The position numbers and the translations under genes were made by a program. Shown here one piece after another: positions 25,172-34,256 of a DNA stretch of 64,000 nucleotides (the stretch's first letter is position 1; each line of letters begins with the position of its first letter). Source of the DNA: Bacteroidota bacterium (GTDB taxonomy: Bacteria; Bacteroidota; Bacteroidia; AKYH767-A; 2013-40CM-41-45); contig JADKJP010000004.1 of assembly GCA_016720935.1 (NCBI GenBank), forward strand, positions 186,001 to 250,000, written 5' to 3'. The notes beneath the pieces were generated by a model, which saw only the letters and a program-made list of their open reading frames with translations, was not told where the DNA came from and made no database searches.

Positions 25172-26095
25172 TTACACCAGCTGGCTTTTATTCTGCCTTA
25201 CCGCATTCGCGTTCGAACCGAATTTCATTTTGAATCTCCTGCTGAAATAAGCCGGGTCTTTGAATCCTACACGGTGAGCGATTTCCTGGATATTATCGGG
25301 CTGGGTACGCAATAAAAACATTGCGCGTTCGAGACGCTGGTTCTCGATATAATCCTGAAGATTTTTATTGGTGAGTGATTTGAAAAACTGCCCAACATAA
25401 TCTTCCGAAACATAGGCGATATTCGCGATGGTCTTGTTGGACAAATCTTTTTCCAGATTTTCCTGGATGTATTTCACAATATCCACAAGGCGGCGATCCG
25501 ATAAAAATTCCAGACGGTCAGTATACTTTTTAAATTTCTCCTGTGATTCTATATACCGGCACATGTGGATCATAATTTCCTCCATGTAATTCCGGATGAG
25601 TTTATCGCGGCCGAGTTTGTTCTGTTCGTTTTCCAGCGCGATATGTTTCACAAGGAATCCGAATTCTTCATCCTTTGTAAGCGCGAAAGGAGGCATTCCT
25701 AATACTTCAAAGAAAGGAATGGCATCGTACAGCGTTACATCAAAGGCGAGAATGGTAAAAACTTCTTTCATGGAATTGAAGTCTTCCAGTCCGCTGATGG
25801 TTCTTAAAAACCTCGAACGATGATCATCATCCTTGAATCCGTCAGGACCCAAATCATGATGATTGCCGATTGCATGTTTCACATAAATCGGCTGACCGGC
25901 AGGAAAGAAATAAAAACTGTCCTGGGGCATCACCTCATTGTCGTGACCGACAAAAAGGTTTCCACGGTTCAGGTGGATGATTACATTGTGTTTGTCAAAA
26001 CTTCCATTTAGTTTGACCGGATGAACCACTTCCCGAAAAGCGGTCCGGTGGAGGTCTACATTTAGGGAATCGATAAATTTGCTTAATAATGCCAT
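25172..26095 (-). CDS. AraC family transcriptional regulator
   Basis: A 307-residue DNA-binding protein. The N-terminal half is a cupin-like sensor (INLNRGNLFVGHDNEV-type strands, FYFFPAGQPIYVKHA). The C-terminal 100 residues hold two helix-turn-helix motifs: SNKTIANIAYVSEDYVGQFF and DNIQEIAHRVGFKDPAYFSR, ending KMKFGSNANAVRQ. The ligand and targets are unknown. It diverges from pnuC, and the 243 bp between them contain a run of nine C (26140-26148), so it might control pnuC; that is inference only. Confidence 0.86.
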   Translation of the reverse strand: MALLSKFIDSLNVDLHRTAFREVVHPVKLNGSFDKHNVIIHLNRGNLFVGHDNEVMPQDSFYFFPAGQPIYVKHAIGNHHDLGPDGFKDDDHRSRFLRTISGLEDFNSMKEVFTILAFDVTLYDAIPFFEVLGMPPFALTKDEEFGFLVKHIALENEQNKLGRDKLIRNYMEEIMIHMCRYIESQEKFKKYTDRLEFLSDRRLVDIVKYIQENLEKDLSNKTIANIAYVSEDYVGQFFKSLTNKNLQDYIENQRLERAMFLLRTQPDNIQEIAHRVGFKDPAYFSRRFKMKFGSNANAVRQNKSQLV

Positions 26096-26338
26096 AGTTA
26101 AAACCCCCGATTTAAAAAATTATTCGGCTTTGAATAATACCCCCCCCCTTGGTATAATACAAATGTATCGAACAATATTACTTAAATACAAATACTTCAG
26201 CAATTTCCTGACACAGCTATGACAAAAAGGGGCCAATAACTTAAAATTTCTTCATTATAAACCATCCCCCTCCTTGTGACCACCTTAAATAAATCCAATT
26301 TACCATAAAATGTCCTTTGGATTCGGATATTTGCTCCC

Positions 26339-26947
26339 GTGGACCAGTACCAAATCTTAATTTTCGGCCAGCAGATCAATATTCTGGAACTCTTGGCCAT
26401 GCTCAGCGGGATCATTGCTGTTTGGCTAACCGTGAAACATTCTGTCTGGTGCTTTCCGATTGGAATCGTCAATGTCCTACTGTATGCCTGGCTCTTCTAC
26501 TCACCCTCTGTACGTCTTTATGCCGATACATTACTGCAATGTATTTATGTAATTCTACTTATCTATGGATGGATCCGGTGGAACAGTAAAAAAGAGGAGA
26601 ACCCTGATTTTGTGCCGGAGAACATGAGTCCAGATCAATGGAAAAAAAGCCTGCTTGTGTTTCTTGCAGGAAGCTGCCTCTTTGGTTACCTTTTTCAAAA
26701 TTTCACGGACGCTTCTCTACCCTGGCTGGATTCAACGCTCACAACGGCAAGTCTTATCGCTCAATGGATGGTAGCGAAAAAGAAAATTGAAAACTGGATT
26801 ATCTGGATTATCGCGAACAGTGTTTACATTCCGCTCTTCTTTTTCAAACATCTCCCACTCACCTCGCTCCTGTATTTTCTCTTTCTCATTATGGCGATTT
26901 CAGGTTATCTTCAATGGAAAAAGTTAATGCCTGCAAATCAGTCATGA
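26339..26947 (+). CDS. pnuC: PnuC/PnuT family vitamin transporter
   Basis: Inner-membrane facilitator of 202 residues with seven hydrophobic segments. Family signatures: NILELLAMLSGIIAVWLTVK, VWCFPIGIVNVLLYAWLFY, and the WxxW motif YGWIRW near residue 83. PnuC members carry nicotinamide riboside; the close relative PnuT carries thiamine. The gene overlaps a NadR-type kinase by four bases, which favours nicotinamide riboside. However, a TPP-controlled TonB receptor lies 1.3 kb downstream, so thiamine remains possible. The start is GTG at 26339; no in-frame ATG fits better. Confidence 0.87.
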   Translation: MDQYQILIFGQQINILELLAMLSGIIAVWLTVKHSVWCFPIGIVNVLLYAWLFYSPSVRLYADTLLQCIYVILLIYGWIRWNSKKEENPDFVPENMSPDQWKKSLLVFLAGSCLFGYLFQNFTDASLPWLDSTLTTASLIAQWMVAKKKIENWIIWIIANSVYIPLFFFKHLPLTSLLYFLFLIMAISGYLQWKKLMPANQS

Positions 26948-27471
26948 ACAAACGAATCAAAAGGATCGCGTTGATTGGTCCTGAATCTACAGGAAAGACA
27001 ACGCTTGCAGAGCAACTCGCCAGGCATTATAAAACTGTTTGGATACCCGAATATTCGAGGAACTATGTAGAAAATCTAAACAGGAAATACACCAAAGAAG
27101 ATATCCTGCTGACCATCCGGGAGCAATGCGCTGAGGAAGACAGGTTGCTGGAACAGGCCAATAAATTTCTCTTCGCGGATACAGAACCGATTCTGGCGCA
27201 AGTGTGGATGATGGATGTTTACCATGAAAAGTCCGCCGAAATCGAAAAGCTGATCCAGGAACGAGCCTATGATTTGTACCTGTTACTTTCTCCTGATTTA
27301 CCCTATGTAAATGATCCTGTGCGGGAAAACCCTGCACGGCGAGATTTTTTCTTTGATTGGTATAAAAAGGAATTGGAAGAAAGACAGCTGCCCTACCGCG
27401 TGATAACAGGCACAGGAGAATCACGACTTGCTATCGCGATCAAAGAGATTGAATCACTCCGGGAAAATTAG
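26944..27471 (+). CDS. NadR-type ATPase/kinase (ribosylnicotinamide kinase-like)
   Basis: A 175-residue P-loop protein matching the C-terminal kinase domain of NadR. Walker A GPESTGKTT is at residues 12-20, followed by the diagnostic WIPEYSRNYV and FADTEPILAQVW, and a lid region PYVNDPVRENPARRD. It would phosphorylate nicotinamide riboside to NMN and trap it after PnuC entry. ATG at 26944 overlaps the pnuC stop as ATGA, indicating translational coupling. The DNA-binding and adenylyltransferase domains of full NadR are absent. The stop overlaps the convergent gene by four bases. Confidence 0.85.
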   Translation: MNKRIKRIALIGPESTGKTTLAEQLARHYKTVWIPEYSRNYVENLNRKYTKEDILLTIREQCAEEDRLLEQANKFLFADTEPILAQVWMMDVYHEKSAEIEKLIQERAYDLYLLLSPDLPYVNDPVRENPARRDFFFDWYKKELEERQLPYRVITGTGESRLAIAIKEIESLREN

Positions 27472-27989
27472 CGGAACACGTAGCGAACAGTGACACCAAA
27501 ATCAATCCACTCCGGTCCGGGATTGTAAAACTCATAATAGGGAACAACGTCGATACCGATTGTGAAGGGAGCAATTTTTTTCACCTGGTATTCTATCTGG
27601 ATCGTCGCGTCAACACCGGCAGAAACAACACTTTTATCATAGTACAAAGGCTCACCGTTTCTGCGTTTGTAATAACCTTGTTTGTTGTAAGGAAAATAGG
27701 CCCCGTGTACTCCTGCGCCGTAGATAAAATCAAGAGGCAATTGCACAATCGGCATCTTGAACGGAATCTGTTTGATCAGGATGGCTTTTACAGTGTATCC
27801 CTTGGAGGCAATATTGGTATAGTAACCATCCAGGAGTAAGCCGGTCGCATTGTCGGCGTTAAAAAAGGATTTGATAGAAATCCCCGTATTGAATTTTCCC
27901 GCTCTAACACCTAATCCAAATACATACAGCTGTGCCTGAGCTGCGGAGAGGATCATCAGGAAACAAATGCACAAAAGAACTCTTTTCAT
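27468..27989 (-). CDS. Exported outer-membrane beta-barrel-like protein, unknown
   Basis: A 173-residue protein with a signal peptide (residues 1-19, ending AAQAQ) and alternating beta strands rich in Tyr, Gly and Phe, ending in aromatic-rich VTVRYVFR, typical of small outer-membrane barrels of this phylum. I recognise no named family. It is convergent with and overlaps the nadR-like stop by four bases, and diverges from the TPP riboswitch/TonB receptor gene 110 bp away. Confidence 0.62.
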   Translation of the reverse strand: MKRVLLCICFLMILSAAQAQLYVFGLGVRAGKFNTGISIKSFFNADNATGLLLDGYYTNIASKGYTVKAILIKQIPFKMPIVQLPLDFIYGAGVHGAYFPYNKQGYYKRRNGEPLYYDKSVVSAGVDATIQIEYQVKKIAPFTIGIDVVPYYEFYNPGPEWIDFGVTVRYVFR

Positions 27990-28087
27990 AGTAAGCCGCT
28001 AAGGTTGCACAAGTTAAAAAATTACCCGTTCATGAAAAATTACTTATGAAGTATTTTGCAAAAAAAATTCAGTCAAGGAATTTTTGA

Positions 28088-28095
28088 TACTTTTG
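28088..28095 (+). promoter_or_regulatory. -7 box ahead of TPP riboswitch
   Basis: TACTTTTG directly before the riboswitch, so transcription would start about 28100, at its first base. No good -33. Confidence 0.5.
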
Positions 28096-28098
28096 TAC

Positions 28099-28190
28099 CA
28101 TCAAACTGGGGTGCTCCTGATCTACGGGGCTGAGATTATACCCATCGAACCTGTTCAGGGTAATGCCTGCGAAGGGAACGAGGTAAACAA
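28099..28190 (+). ncRNA. TPP riboswitch (THI element)
   Basis: The conserved core is complete: GGGGTGCTC, CTGAGA, ATACCC, GAACCTG, then GGTAATGCCTGCGAAGGGAA. These form the pyrimidine- and pyrophosphate-sensing arms that bind thiamine pyrophosphate. About 60 bp of linker precede the ATG at 28248. I see no obvious intrinsic terminator, so control may act on translation. It marks the downstream TonB receptor as repressed when thiamine pyrophosphate is plentiful. Confidence 0.95.
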
Positions 28191-28247
28191 ATTATGGCGC
28201 GTTCACACCCCATGGTGCGTGCATTGTTCATCCTTAAATAATAAATC

Positions 28248-30671
28248 ATGAAGAAGGTATTTTTTGCAGGCCGGCACTGCCGGAATTTGCTCCTGATCAT
28301 TTTCGTTTGTCTTCAGGCAAATTCATTTGCACAACAAAACATCACCGGAGTTATCCTTGACGATGAAAACAATCAGCCTGTCGCAGGCGCTTCAATTCAT
28401 ATTGAAGGAACTTTCTTCACCATTCTGAGCAATGATGAAGGAAAATTTTCTTTTCTGGATTATAAAAAAGGAGAAGCCGATCTGACCATCACGCACATCT
28501 CCTATGAAACAAAAAAAATCCATGTTCTGAGTAAAGATTCACCACAAAGTATTCGCATGAGCGTGAAGAATTATTTATCGGAAGAAGTCACCATCACTGC
28601 AACACGCATGGATGGCAGAAATGGTTTCGCTTACAGCAATCAGAATAAAGAAGAACTGGAGAAGAAAAATCTAGGACAGGATTTACCCTTCCTGCTGAAC
28701 ATGACCCCTTCGCTTGTTGTCACTTCCGATGCCGGAAACGGTGTCGGTTATACCGGACTGCGCATCCGTGGAAGCGACGCGAGCAGGATCAATGTGACAC
28801 TTAACGGAATTCCAGTGAACGACCCGGAATCTCACCAGGTGTATTGGGTGGATCTTCCTGACCTTGCTTCTTCAGCGGAAAACATCCAGGTGCAACGCGG
28901 TGTGGGAACCTCCACCAATGGCGCCGGAGCTTTCGGTGGCAGTGTAAATATTCAATCCAGCGCTTTCCAGTCGAAAGCATTCGGACAAGTGAACAGCGCT
29001 GTTGGCTCCTTTAATACATGGAAAAACACCGTCTCCTTTGGAAGCGGATTAATCGACAATAAATTTTCTATCGATGGAAGATTTTCGAAAATAAATTCGG
29101 GCGGTTATATCGACCGATCAAAAAGTGATTTGCATTCGATGTATTTATCGGGCGGATATTATGGAAAGAAAAGTTCGCTGCGCGGACTCATTTTATCCGG
29201 TAAAGAAAAAACCTACCAGGCCTGGTACGGCGTTCCTGAGGATTCTTTGAGTTCAAATCCGAGTTTCAATCCGGCAGGCTTGTATACTGATGCCGCTGGA
29301 AATATTTTGTATTACGAAAATCAAACCGACAATTATCAGCAGGACTATTACCAGTTGATTCATGCGATTGAACTCAGTCCCTCCCTGCTTTTAAATACAG
29401 CTGTTCATTACACAAAAGGAAAAGGATACTATGAAGAATACAGTGTTGGTGACGCTTTCTCCAAATACGGACTTCCTGATATTTACACTGCAACAGACAC
29501 CATCAGCAGTTCTGATTTCATTCGCAGACGATGGCTCAACAACGATTTCTACGGACTCACTGCCAATCTTCATTATGAGAAAGAAAAATGGAATTTCATT
29601 CTCGGACTTTGCGCTAATGAATACGATGGAAAACATTTCGGTGAAGTGATTTGGGCAAAAGACGGATCTGTCCCTAATGGAAAACTGGAATACTACAGTG
29701 ATGACGCTGTTAAAAAAGAAAGCAGCGGATTCTTAAAACTCGGCGGAACTTTTGCGCATGGAATTTATGTGTATGCAGATCTGCAGTCGCGTTTTGTTTC
29801 CTATCAATTTATCGGTTACGACAGAGACGGAAAAAATCTTCCTCAAAAAACAAACTCAGCTTTTTTTAATCCGAAAGCCGGAATGTCCTGGCAGATCAAT
29901 GAAAAACAACAGTTCTGTTTGTCGGTGGCTGTTGCTCACAAAGAACCGGTTCGTGACGATTATGTGAATTCATCGCCCGATAGTCGTCCGAAAGCGGAAG
30001 CACTCACCGATCTTGAAGCTGGTTACCGTTTTAGTCTGAAGAAATTTTTTCTTTCCGCAAATTTCTATCACATGGCATACACTGACCAGCTGATTCTCAC
30101 CGGAGAAATCAATGATGTCGGTGAATACACAAGACAAAATGTCGCCGACAGCTACCGACAAGGAATAGAATTTGAAGGAGGCTGGTCGGTGTCGGAGAAA
30201 GTGAAGTTGTCGGCTAATGCTACATTCAGCAAAAATAAAATCAAACATTTCGAAGAATACATCGACAACTACGACGATTATACGCAGCAAAGAAATGATT
30301 ACGACAACACAGACATTTCATTTTCACCCTCACTCATCAGCGCGGGAATTATCAATTGGACACCGATAAAAAATCTCGAATTTGAATTCACCGGAAAATA
30401 CATTGGCAAACAATTTCTGGACAACACCATGAATGAAAAAAGAAAGCTCGATGCTTATGTTGTCAATGACGCGAGAATTGCCTGGACCATCAAACCAAAA
30501 GGCATCAGCGAAATCGGTTTTACTCTCGCCGTCAACAACCTCTTTGATCAACGCTATTCATCGAACGGTTATACCTATAGTTATATCTACGGCGGAAGCG
30601 CTTCTACTTTTAATTACTATTTCCCGCAAGCAGGGGTGACGGTGATGTTTGGAATAAAAGCACGAATCTAG
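28248..30671 (+). CDS. TonB-dependent receptor under TPP control (probable thiamine receptor)
   Basis: Outer-membrane active transporter of 807 residues. The signal peptide ends NSFAQ (about residue 29). A carboxypeptidase-like beta-sandwich follows (about 30-105: VILDDENNQPVAGASIHIEG), then a plug domain (about 115-235: GLRIRGSDASRINVTLNGIPVND and ENIQVQRGVGTSTNGAGAFGG). A 22-strand barrel ends VTVMFGIKARI. Substrate is inferred from the TPP riboswitch upstream: thiamine or a phosphorylated or precursor form. No SusD-like partner is present. Degenerate repeats begin about 10 bp after the stop. Confidence 0.92.
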   Translation: MKKVFFAGRHCRNLLLIIFVCLQANSFAQQNITGVILDDENNQPVAGASIHIEGTFFTILSNDEGKFSFLDYKKGEADLTITHISYETKKIHVLSKDSPQSIRMSVKNYLSEEVTITATRMDGRNGFAYSNQNKEELEKKNLGQDLPFLLNMTPSLVVTSDAGNGVGYTGLRIRGSDASRINVTLNGIPVNDPESHQVYWVDLPDLASSAENIQVQRGVGTSTNGAGAFGGSVNIQSSAFQSKAFGQVNSAVGSFNTWKNTVSFGSGLIDNKFSIDGRFSKINSGGYIDRSKSDLHSMYLSGGYYGKKSSLRGLILSGKEKTYQAWYGVPEDSLSSNPSFNPAGLYTDAAGNILYYENQTDNYQQDYYQLIHAIELSPSLLLNTAVHYTKGKGYYEEYSVGDAFSKYGLPDIYTATDTISSSDFIRRRWLNNDFYGLTANLHYEKEKWNFILGLCANEYDGKHFGEVIWAKDGSVPNGKLEYYSDDAVKKESSGFLKLGGTFAHGIYVYADLQSRFVSYQFIGYDRDGKNLPQKTNSAFFNPKAGMSWQINEKQQFCLSVAVAHKEPVRDDYVNSSPDSRPKAEALTDLEAGYRFSLKKFFLSANFYHMAYTDQLILTGEINDVGEYTRQNVADSYRQGIEFEGGWSVSEKVKLSANATFSKNKIKHFEEYIDNYDDYTQQRNDYDNTDISFSPSLISAGIINWTPIKNLEFEFTGKYIGKQFLDNTMNEKRKLDAYVVNDARIAWTIKPKGISEIGFTLAVNNLFDQRYSSNGYTYSYIYGGSASTFNYYFPQAGVTVMFGIKARI

Positions 30672-30679
30672 TTTCGGGA

Positions 30680-30832
30680 TATGAGTTATGAGTTGAGAGT
30701 TAGAATTATGAATTATGAATTATGAGTGCCATAATTTCTAAGCACTAACCACTAACCTCTAAGCACTAAGCACCAACCACCAAGCACCAAGCACTAACCT
30801 CTAAGCACTAAGCACCAACCACTAAGCACTAA
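30680..30832. repeat. Degenerate word-repeat array between TonB receptor and LRR gene
   Basis: The first part (30680-30727) has ATGAGTT/GAATTAT-type units. The second (30739-30832) has about twelve units of AAGCACTAACC, AAGCACCAACC and AAGCACCAAGC. The stop codon of the convergent LRR gene (30829-30831) lies inside the array. The same words, sometimes inverted, occur at 15.6, 35.8, 40.3 and 43.1 kb. Confidence 0.88.
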
Positions 30833-31440
30833 TTCTTACAAGCGCAACTCGGCGACATATAAATCTTCGCTGTCTTCACGACAAGTGAATCGATGCGGGC
30901 TTGTTGTTCATCGGAAAAAAGAATTCCTCTTAGTTCGAGTACTTTCAGATTGCCGAGATTACCAATTTCATCGGGAACATCAGCGAGTTCATTGTCCCAG
31001 AGTTCGAGCACTTCCAGACTTTGCAGTTTACCAATGCTTGCCGGCAATGATTCAAGAACATTGCGGTTGAGTCCGAGGTATTCAAGTTTGATCAGGTTAC
31101 CGATTTCTTCCGGAAGAGAATCCAGTTTGTTGTTAGCCAGATTCAATCGTTTCAATTGTGTAAGCTGTCCGATTTCAGGAGGCAAAGAATGCAACCTGTT
31201 TTTGCTCAGATCCAGTTCGCGGAGGTTTTTGAAAAGCAGAATTTCAGCCGGGAAACTATCGAGTTTTGTTTTGCTCAGGTTCAGGCGAAAAACCTGATCA
31301 GGATTTTCTTTAGCCTCTCTGATGCTACGATAAACATAGGCTGAATCTCTGAAAACCGCATGCGTCTCCTGAGCACTGGAAGTGAATACCGGTGCAAGAA
31401 GGTAAAATATGCTCAAAAGGCAGTTTTTCAGGAAATTCAA
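30829..31440 (-). CDS. Exported leucine-rich repeat protein
   Basis: A 203-residue protein with a signal peptide (about residues 1-23, ending SSAQ) and five 23-residue LRRs of the plant/bacterial 'LxxLxLxxNxLxxLPxxIGxL' type (about residues 68-175). It ends with cysteines SPSCACKN. Such small LRR proteins usually mediate protein binding; no partner is indicated. The TAG stop is supplied by the degenerate repeat array downstream, so the last residues may have been altered by repeat expansion. It is followed upstream by ribF on the same strand. Confidence 0.84.
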   Translation of the reverse strand: MNFLKNCLLSIFYLLAPVFTSSAQETHAVFRDSAYVYRSIREAKENPDQVFRLNLSKTKLDSFPAEILLFKNLRELDLSKNRLHSLPPEIGQLTQLKRLNLANNKLDSLPEEIGNLIKLEYLGLNRNVLESLPASIGKLQSLEVLELWDNELADVPDEIGNLGNLKVLELRGILFSDEQQARIDSLVVKTAKIYMSPSCACKN

Positions 31441-31467
31441 TGCGATTCGTTTAGTCTCAGAAAAACG

Positions 31468-32394
31468 TCAGGAAAGCAATTTTGTTGCGTTCTGAAGGTC
31501 TTCCTTCATCTTTTCCTTCAATTGTTCCAGATTTTCGAAGTGCATATCACCCCGGATCCTCGTTTTTAGAAAAACAGTGATGGTTTTGCCATAAATATCT
31601 CTGTTAAAATCAAGGATATTCACTTCAGAAGTGTGTTTTTTGCCGTCGACCGTCGGCCTAGTTCCGAGATACAGCATTCCTTTATGAAGCTCTCCGTCAA
31701 CTTCCACCATGACCGCGTAAATGCCATCCTCCGGAATCAATTTATACGATTCCCTGATTTTGATATTGGCAGTCGGAAAACCAAGACTGGTGCCGATTCT
31801 GTCACCTTTAATGACCTCCCCACGCAGGGTGAAATCATGTCCCAATAATTTATTTGCAGCCTCAACATCACCCAGCAAAAGGGCTTTGCGAATCTTCGTA
31901 GAACTGACAGCAACCTCATCAATAACCTGTTTCGAGATCTCTTCCAGTCTGAACCCATACATCGATGCCATTTCCTCGAGTTCTTTGTATGAGCCTTCCC
32001 GGTTTCTTCCGAAATGGTGATCATAACCAATCACCAGAGTTTTCATACCTATCTTACTGAGCAAAACATCCCGAACAAATTCCGTCGCGGAGATGCGGGA
32101 AAATTCCTTGCTGAAAGGTTGCACAATCAGATGATGGATTCCGTTTTTTTCGAGAAGAAGGGTTCTTTCCTCCATCGTGGTAATGAGCTTTAAATCACTG
32201 TCATCCGGCTGGAGAACCATCCTTGGATGAGGAAAAAATGTGAGCAAAACCGTTTCACCCTTCGTTTCCCTGGCTACATCATTCAGTCTTTGAATAATTT
32301 TATTGTGACCGGCATGAACTCCGTCGAAGGTGCCGATGGTCACCACCGCATTCTCCAGACCGGGAAACTCTTCAACTGAATTGTATACTTTCAA
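31468..32394 (-). CDS. ribF: Bifunctional riboflavin kinase/FAD synthetase
   Basis: Makes FMN and then FAD from riboflavin (308 residues, normal). The N-terminal nucleotidyl-transferase domain has VTIGTFDGVHAGH and VIGYDHHFGRNREGSY. The C-terminal kinase domain has GDRIGTSLGFPTANI and DGIYAVMVEVDG. The start is TTG at 32394: a stop codon lies two codons upstream in frame, and the sequence MKVYNSVEEF is the expected N-terminus. A TATTTTTG box (32421-32414) precedes it. Confidence 0.95.
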   Translation of the reverse strand: MKVYNSVEEFPGLENAVVTIGTFDGVHAGHNKIIQRLNDVARETKGETVLLTFFPHPRMVLQPDDSDLKLITTMEERTLLLEKNGIHHLIVQPFSKEFSRISATEFVRDVLLSKIGMKTLVIGYDHHFGRNREGSYKELEEMASMYGFRLEEISKQVIDEVAVSSTKIRKALLLGDVEAANKLLGHDFTLRGEVIKGDRIGTSLGFPTANIKIRESYKLIPEDGIYAVMVEVDGELHKGMLYLGTRPTVDGKKHTSEVNILDFNRDIYGKTITVFLKTRIRGDMHFENLEQLKEKMKEDLQNATKLLS

Positions 32395-32413
32395 GGGTTA
32401 ATGAATCAGGGAG

Positions 32414-32421
32414 CAAAAATA
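32414..32421 (-). promoter_or_regulatory. -7 box of ribF
   Basis: Minus-strand TATTTTTG, 19 bp before the TTG start. No clear -33. Confidence 0.4.
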
Positions 32422-32591
32422 AGATTCCCCATGAAACTACGGGTATATCCGGAAAGGAGGTTTTTAGCGTCCGTTCAGACAGCAGCCTCATTTTGCAAAT
32501 ATTGGCCTTTCTCCGGTTCCTATGACTATTTCCATTTCAAGGATACTTTGAAATGATTATTTTCGCCCTCCATTTTTAATATATCAATACT

Positions 32592-33920
32592 ATGTCAGGA
32601 AATAAAATTACCATGTCGGGCGGAAAGTTAACGGTTCCCGATCAACCTATTATTCCATTTATTGAAGGCGATGGCACCGGTCCGGATATCTGGCGTGCTT
32701 CTGTGCGTGTTTTGGATGCAGCGGTAGAAAAAGCGTATGCAGGCAAAAAGAAGATTGAATGGAAAGAAGTTCTTGCCGGTGAAAAATCGTTCAAGAAAAC
32801 AGGAAACTGGTTGCCCGATGAAACGCTCGACGCATTCAAAGAATATCTCGTTGGTATTAAAGGTCCGCTGACAACTCCTGTTGGCGGAGGTATCCGTTCC
32901 CTCAATGTGGCATTACGTCAGATTCTTGATTTGTACGTTTGTCTGCGTCCCGTGCGTTGGTTTGAAGGTGTTCCTTCTCCGGTGAAAAATCCGGGTGCTG
33001 TTGACATGGTTATTTTCCGTGAGAACACAGAAGATATCTACGCGGGAATTGAATTTGTTGCCGGTTCACCGGAAGCACAAAAGGTTTTGGATTTTATCGC
33101 GAAAGAATTTCCGAAAGATTTCAATAAGATTCGTTTTGGTACAGAAGAAAAAGGCAAAGGCTTTTTACAGGCTGCCGGTTCTTCAGATAGCACAGCGGTT
33201 GCCGTTGGAATCGGTATTAAACCGGTTTCAAAAATTGGTTCCGAGCGTTTGATCAGCTCAGCGATCGATTACGCGATTCTTCACAAAAAGAAATCGGTGA
33301 CCATCGTTCACAAAGGCAATATCATGAAATACACTGAAGGTGCATTCCGTGACTGGGGCTATGCTGTCGCTGAAAAGAAATATGGCGACAAGGTTTACAC
33401 ATGGTCGACCTGGGAGAAAACTAAAAAAGAAAAAGGTGAAGCTGCAGCTAATGAAGAACAAAAAGCGGCTTTGGCAGCAGGAAGAATTCTTGTGAAAGAT
33501 TCCATTGCTGACATCACTCTGCAACAGGTACTCACTCGTCCGGAAGATTTTGATGTGATCGCAACACTCAATCTGAATGGAGATTACCTCAGTGACGCAT
33601 TGGCTGCACAAGTTGGTGGAATCGGTATTGCTCCGGGAGCGAATATCAACTATGTGACCGGACATGCGATCTTCGAAGCTACTCACGGTACAGCGCCAAA
33701 ATATGCGGATCAGGACAAAGTAAATCCGGGTTCAGTAATTCTTTCCGGAGCGATGATGCTGGAACACCTCGGATGGATCGAAGCCGCTAACCTTATCTAC
33801 AAGAGCATGGAAAAAAGCATCGCGAAGAAACGTGTTACTTACGATTTCGAACGCCAGATGCAGGGAGCTACACTGCTGAAATGCTCTGAATTCGGAGATG
33901 AATTAATCAGCAATATGTAA
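32592..33920 (+). CDS. icd: NADP-dependent isocitrate dehydrogenase
   Basis: TCA-cycle oxidation of isocitrate to 2-oxoglutarate (442 residues). Substrate loop IRSLNVALRQ carries the regulatory Ser; YVCLRPVRWF, RENTEDIYAGIE and the metal-binding NLNGDYLSDALAAQVGG are intact. HGTAPKYADQDKVNPGS contains the Lys-Tyr pair that selects NADP. Compared with the E. coli type (416 residues) it has an inserted charged segment near residues 270-300 (KTKKEKGEAAANEEQK). A terminator follows. Confidence 0.96.
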   Translation: MSGNKITMSGGKLTVPDQPIIPFIEGDGTGPDIWRASVRVLDAAVEKAYAGKKKIEWKEVLAGEKSFKKTGNWLPDETLDAFKEYLVGIKGPLTTPVGGGIRSLNVALRQILDLYVCLRPVRWFEGVPSPVKNPGAVDMVIFRENTEDIYAGIEFVAGSPEAQKVLDFIAKEFPKDFNKIRFGTEEKGKGFLQAAGSSDSTAVAVGIGIKPVSKIGSERLISSAIDYAILHKKKSVTIVHKGNIMKYTEGAFRDWGYAVAEKKYGDKVYTWSTWEKTKKEKGEAAANEEQKAALAAGRILVKDSIADITLQQVLTRPEDFDVIATLNLNGDYLSDALAAQVGGIGIAPGANINYVTGHAIFEATHGTAPKYADQDKVNPGSVILSGAMMLEHLGWIEAANLIYKSMEKSIAKKRVTYDFERQMQGATLLKCSEFGDELISNM

Positions 33921-33940
33921 TTTATCCTTCCTTATTTTTT

Positions 33941-33973
33941 TAAGAGCCTCGCGAATGCGGGGCTTTTTTTTTA
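33941..33973 (+). terminator. Terminator of icd
   Basis: AGCCTCGC (33945-33952), GAAT loop, GCGGGGCT (33957-33964), then nine T; one T-G wobble. Confidence 0.83.
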
Positions 33974-33975
33974 GA

Positions 33976-34145
33976 GACAGGGGGCGAGGGACGGGTGACG
34001 GGGGATGAACGATTAGGCAGGAGAGAGAAAATATAACAATGAAATGGCCCATTCAAAAATAAACAATACTCAAGAAGTTTTCTCGAAACCTAATAACCTA
34101 ATAACTCAATAACTCAATAACTTAGTAACTTAATAACTCAATAAC
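33976..34145. repeat. Intergenic word repeats between icd and GH3 gene
   Basis: The 336 bp gap 33921-34256 holds the icd terminator, a G-rich stretch (GGGCGAGGGACGGGTGACGG) and, at 34085-34145, about eight units of AATAACCT/AATAACTC/AATAACTT. After it come short GGAACTCAGAACTCG-type words and a possible TATTTTCG -7 box near 34232. No gene seen. Confidence 0.7.
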
Positions 34146-34256
34146 AAATCGTCCCCCGCCCCTTCTTCATGAACAACCCGGAACTCAGAACTCGAAACCC
34201 TACACCATTACCATATTAACTGAATTTCCTTATTTTCGCTCAGCCAAAGAAATGAA

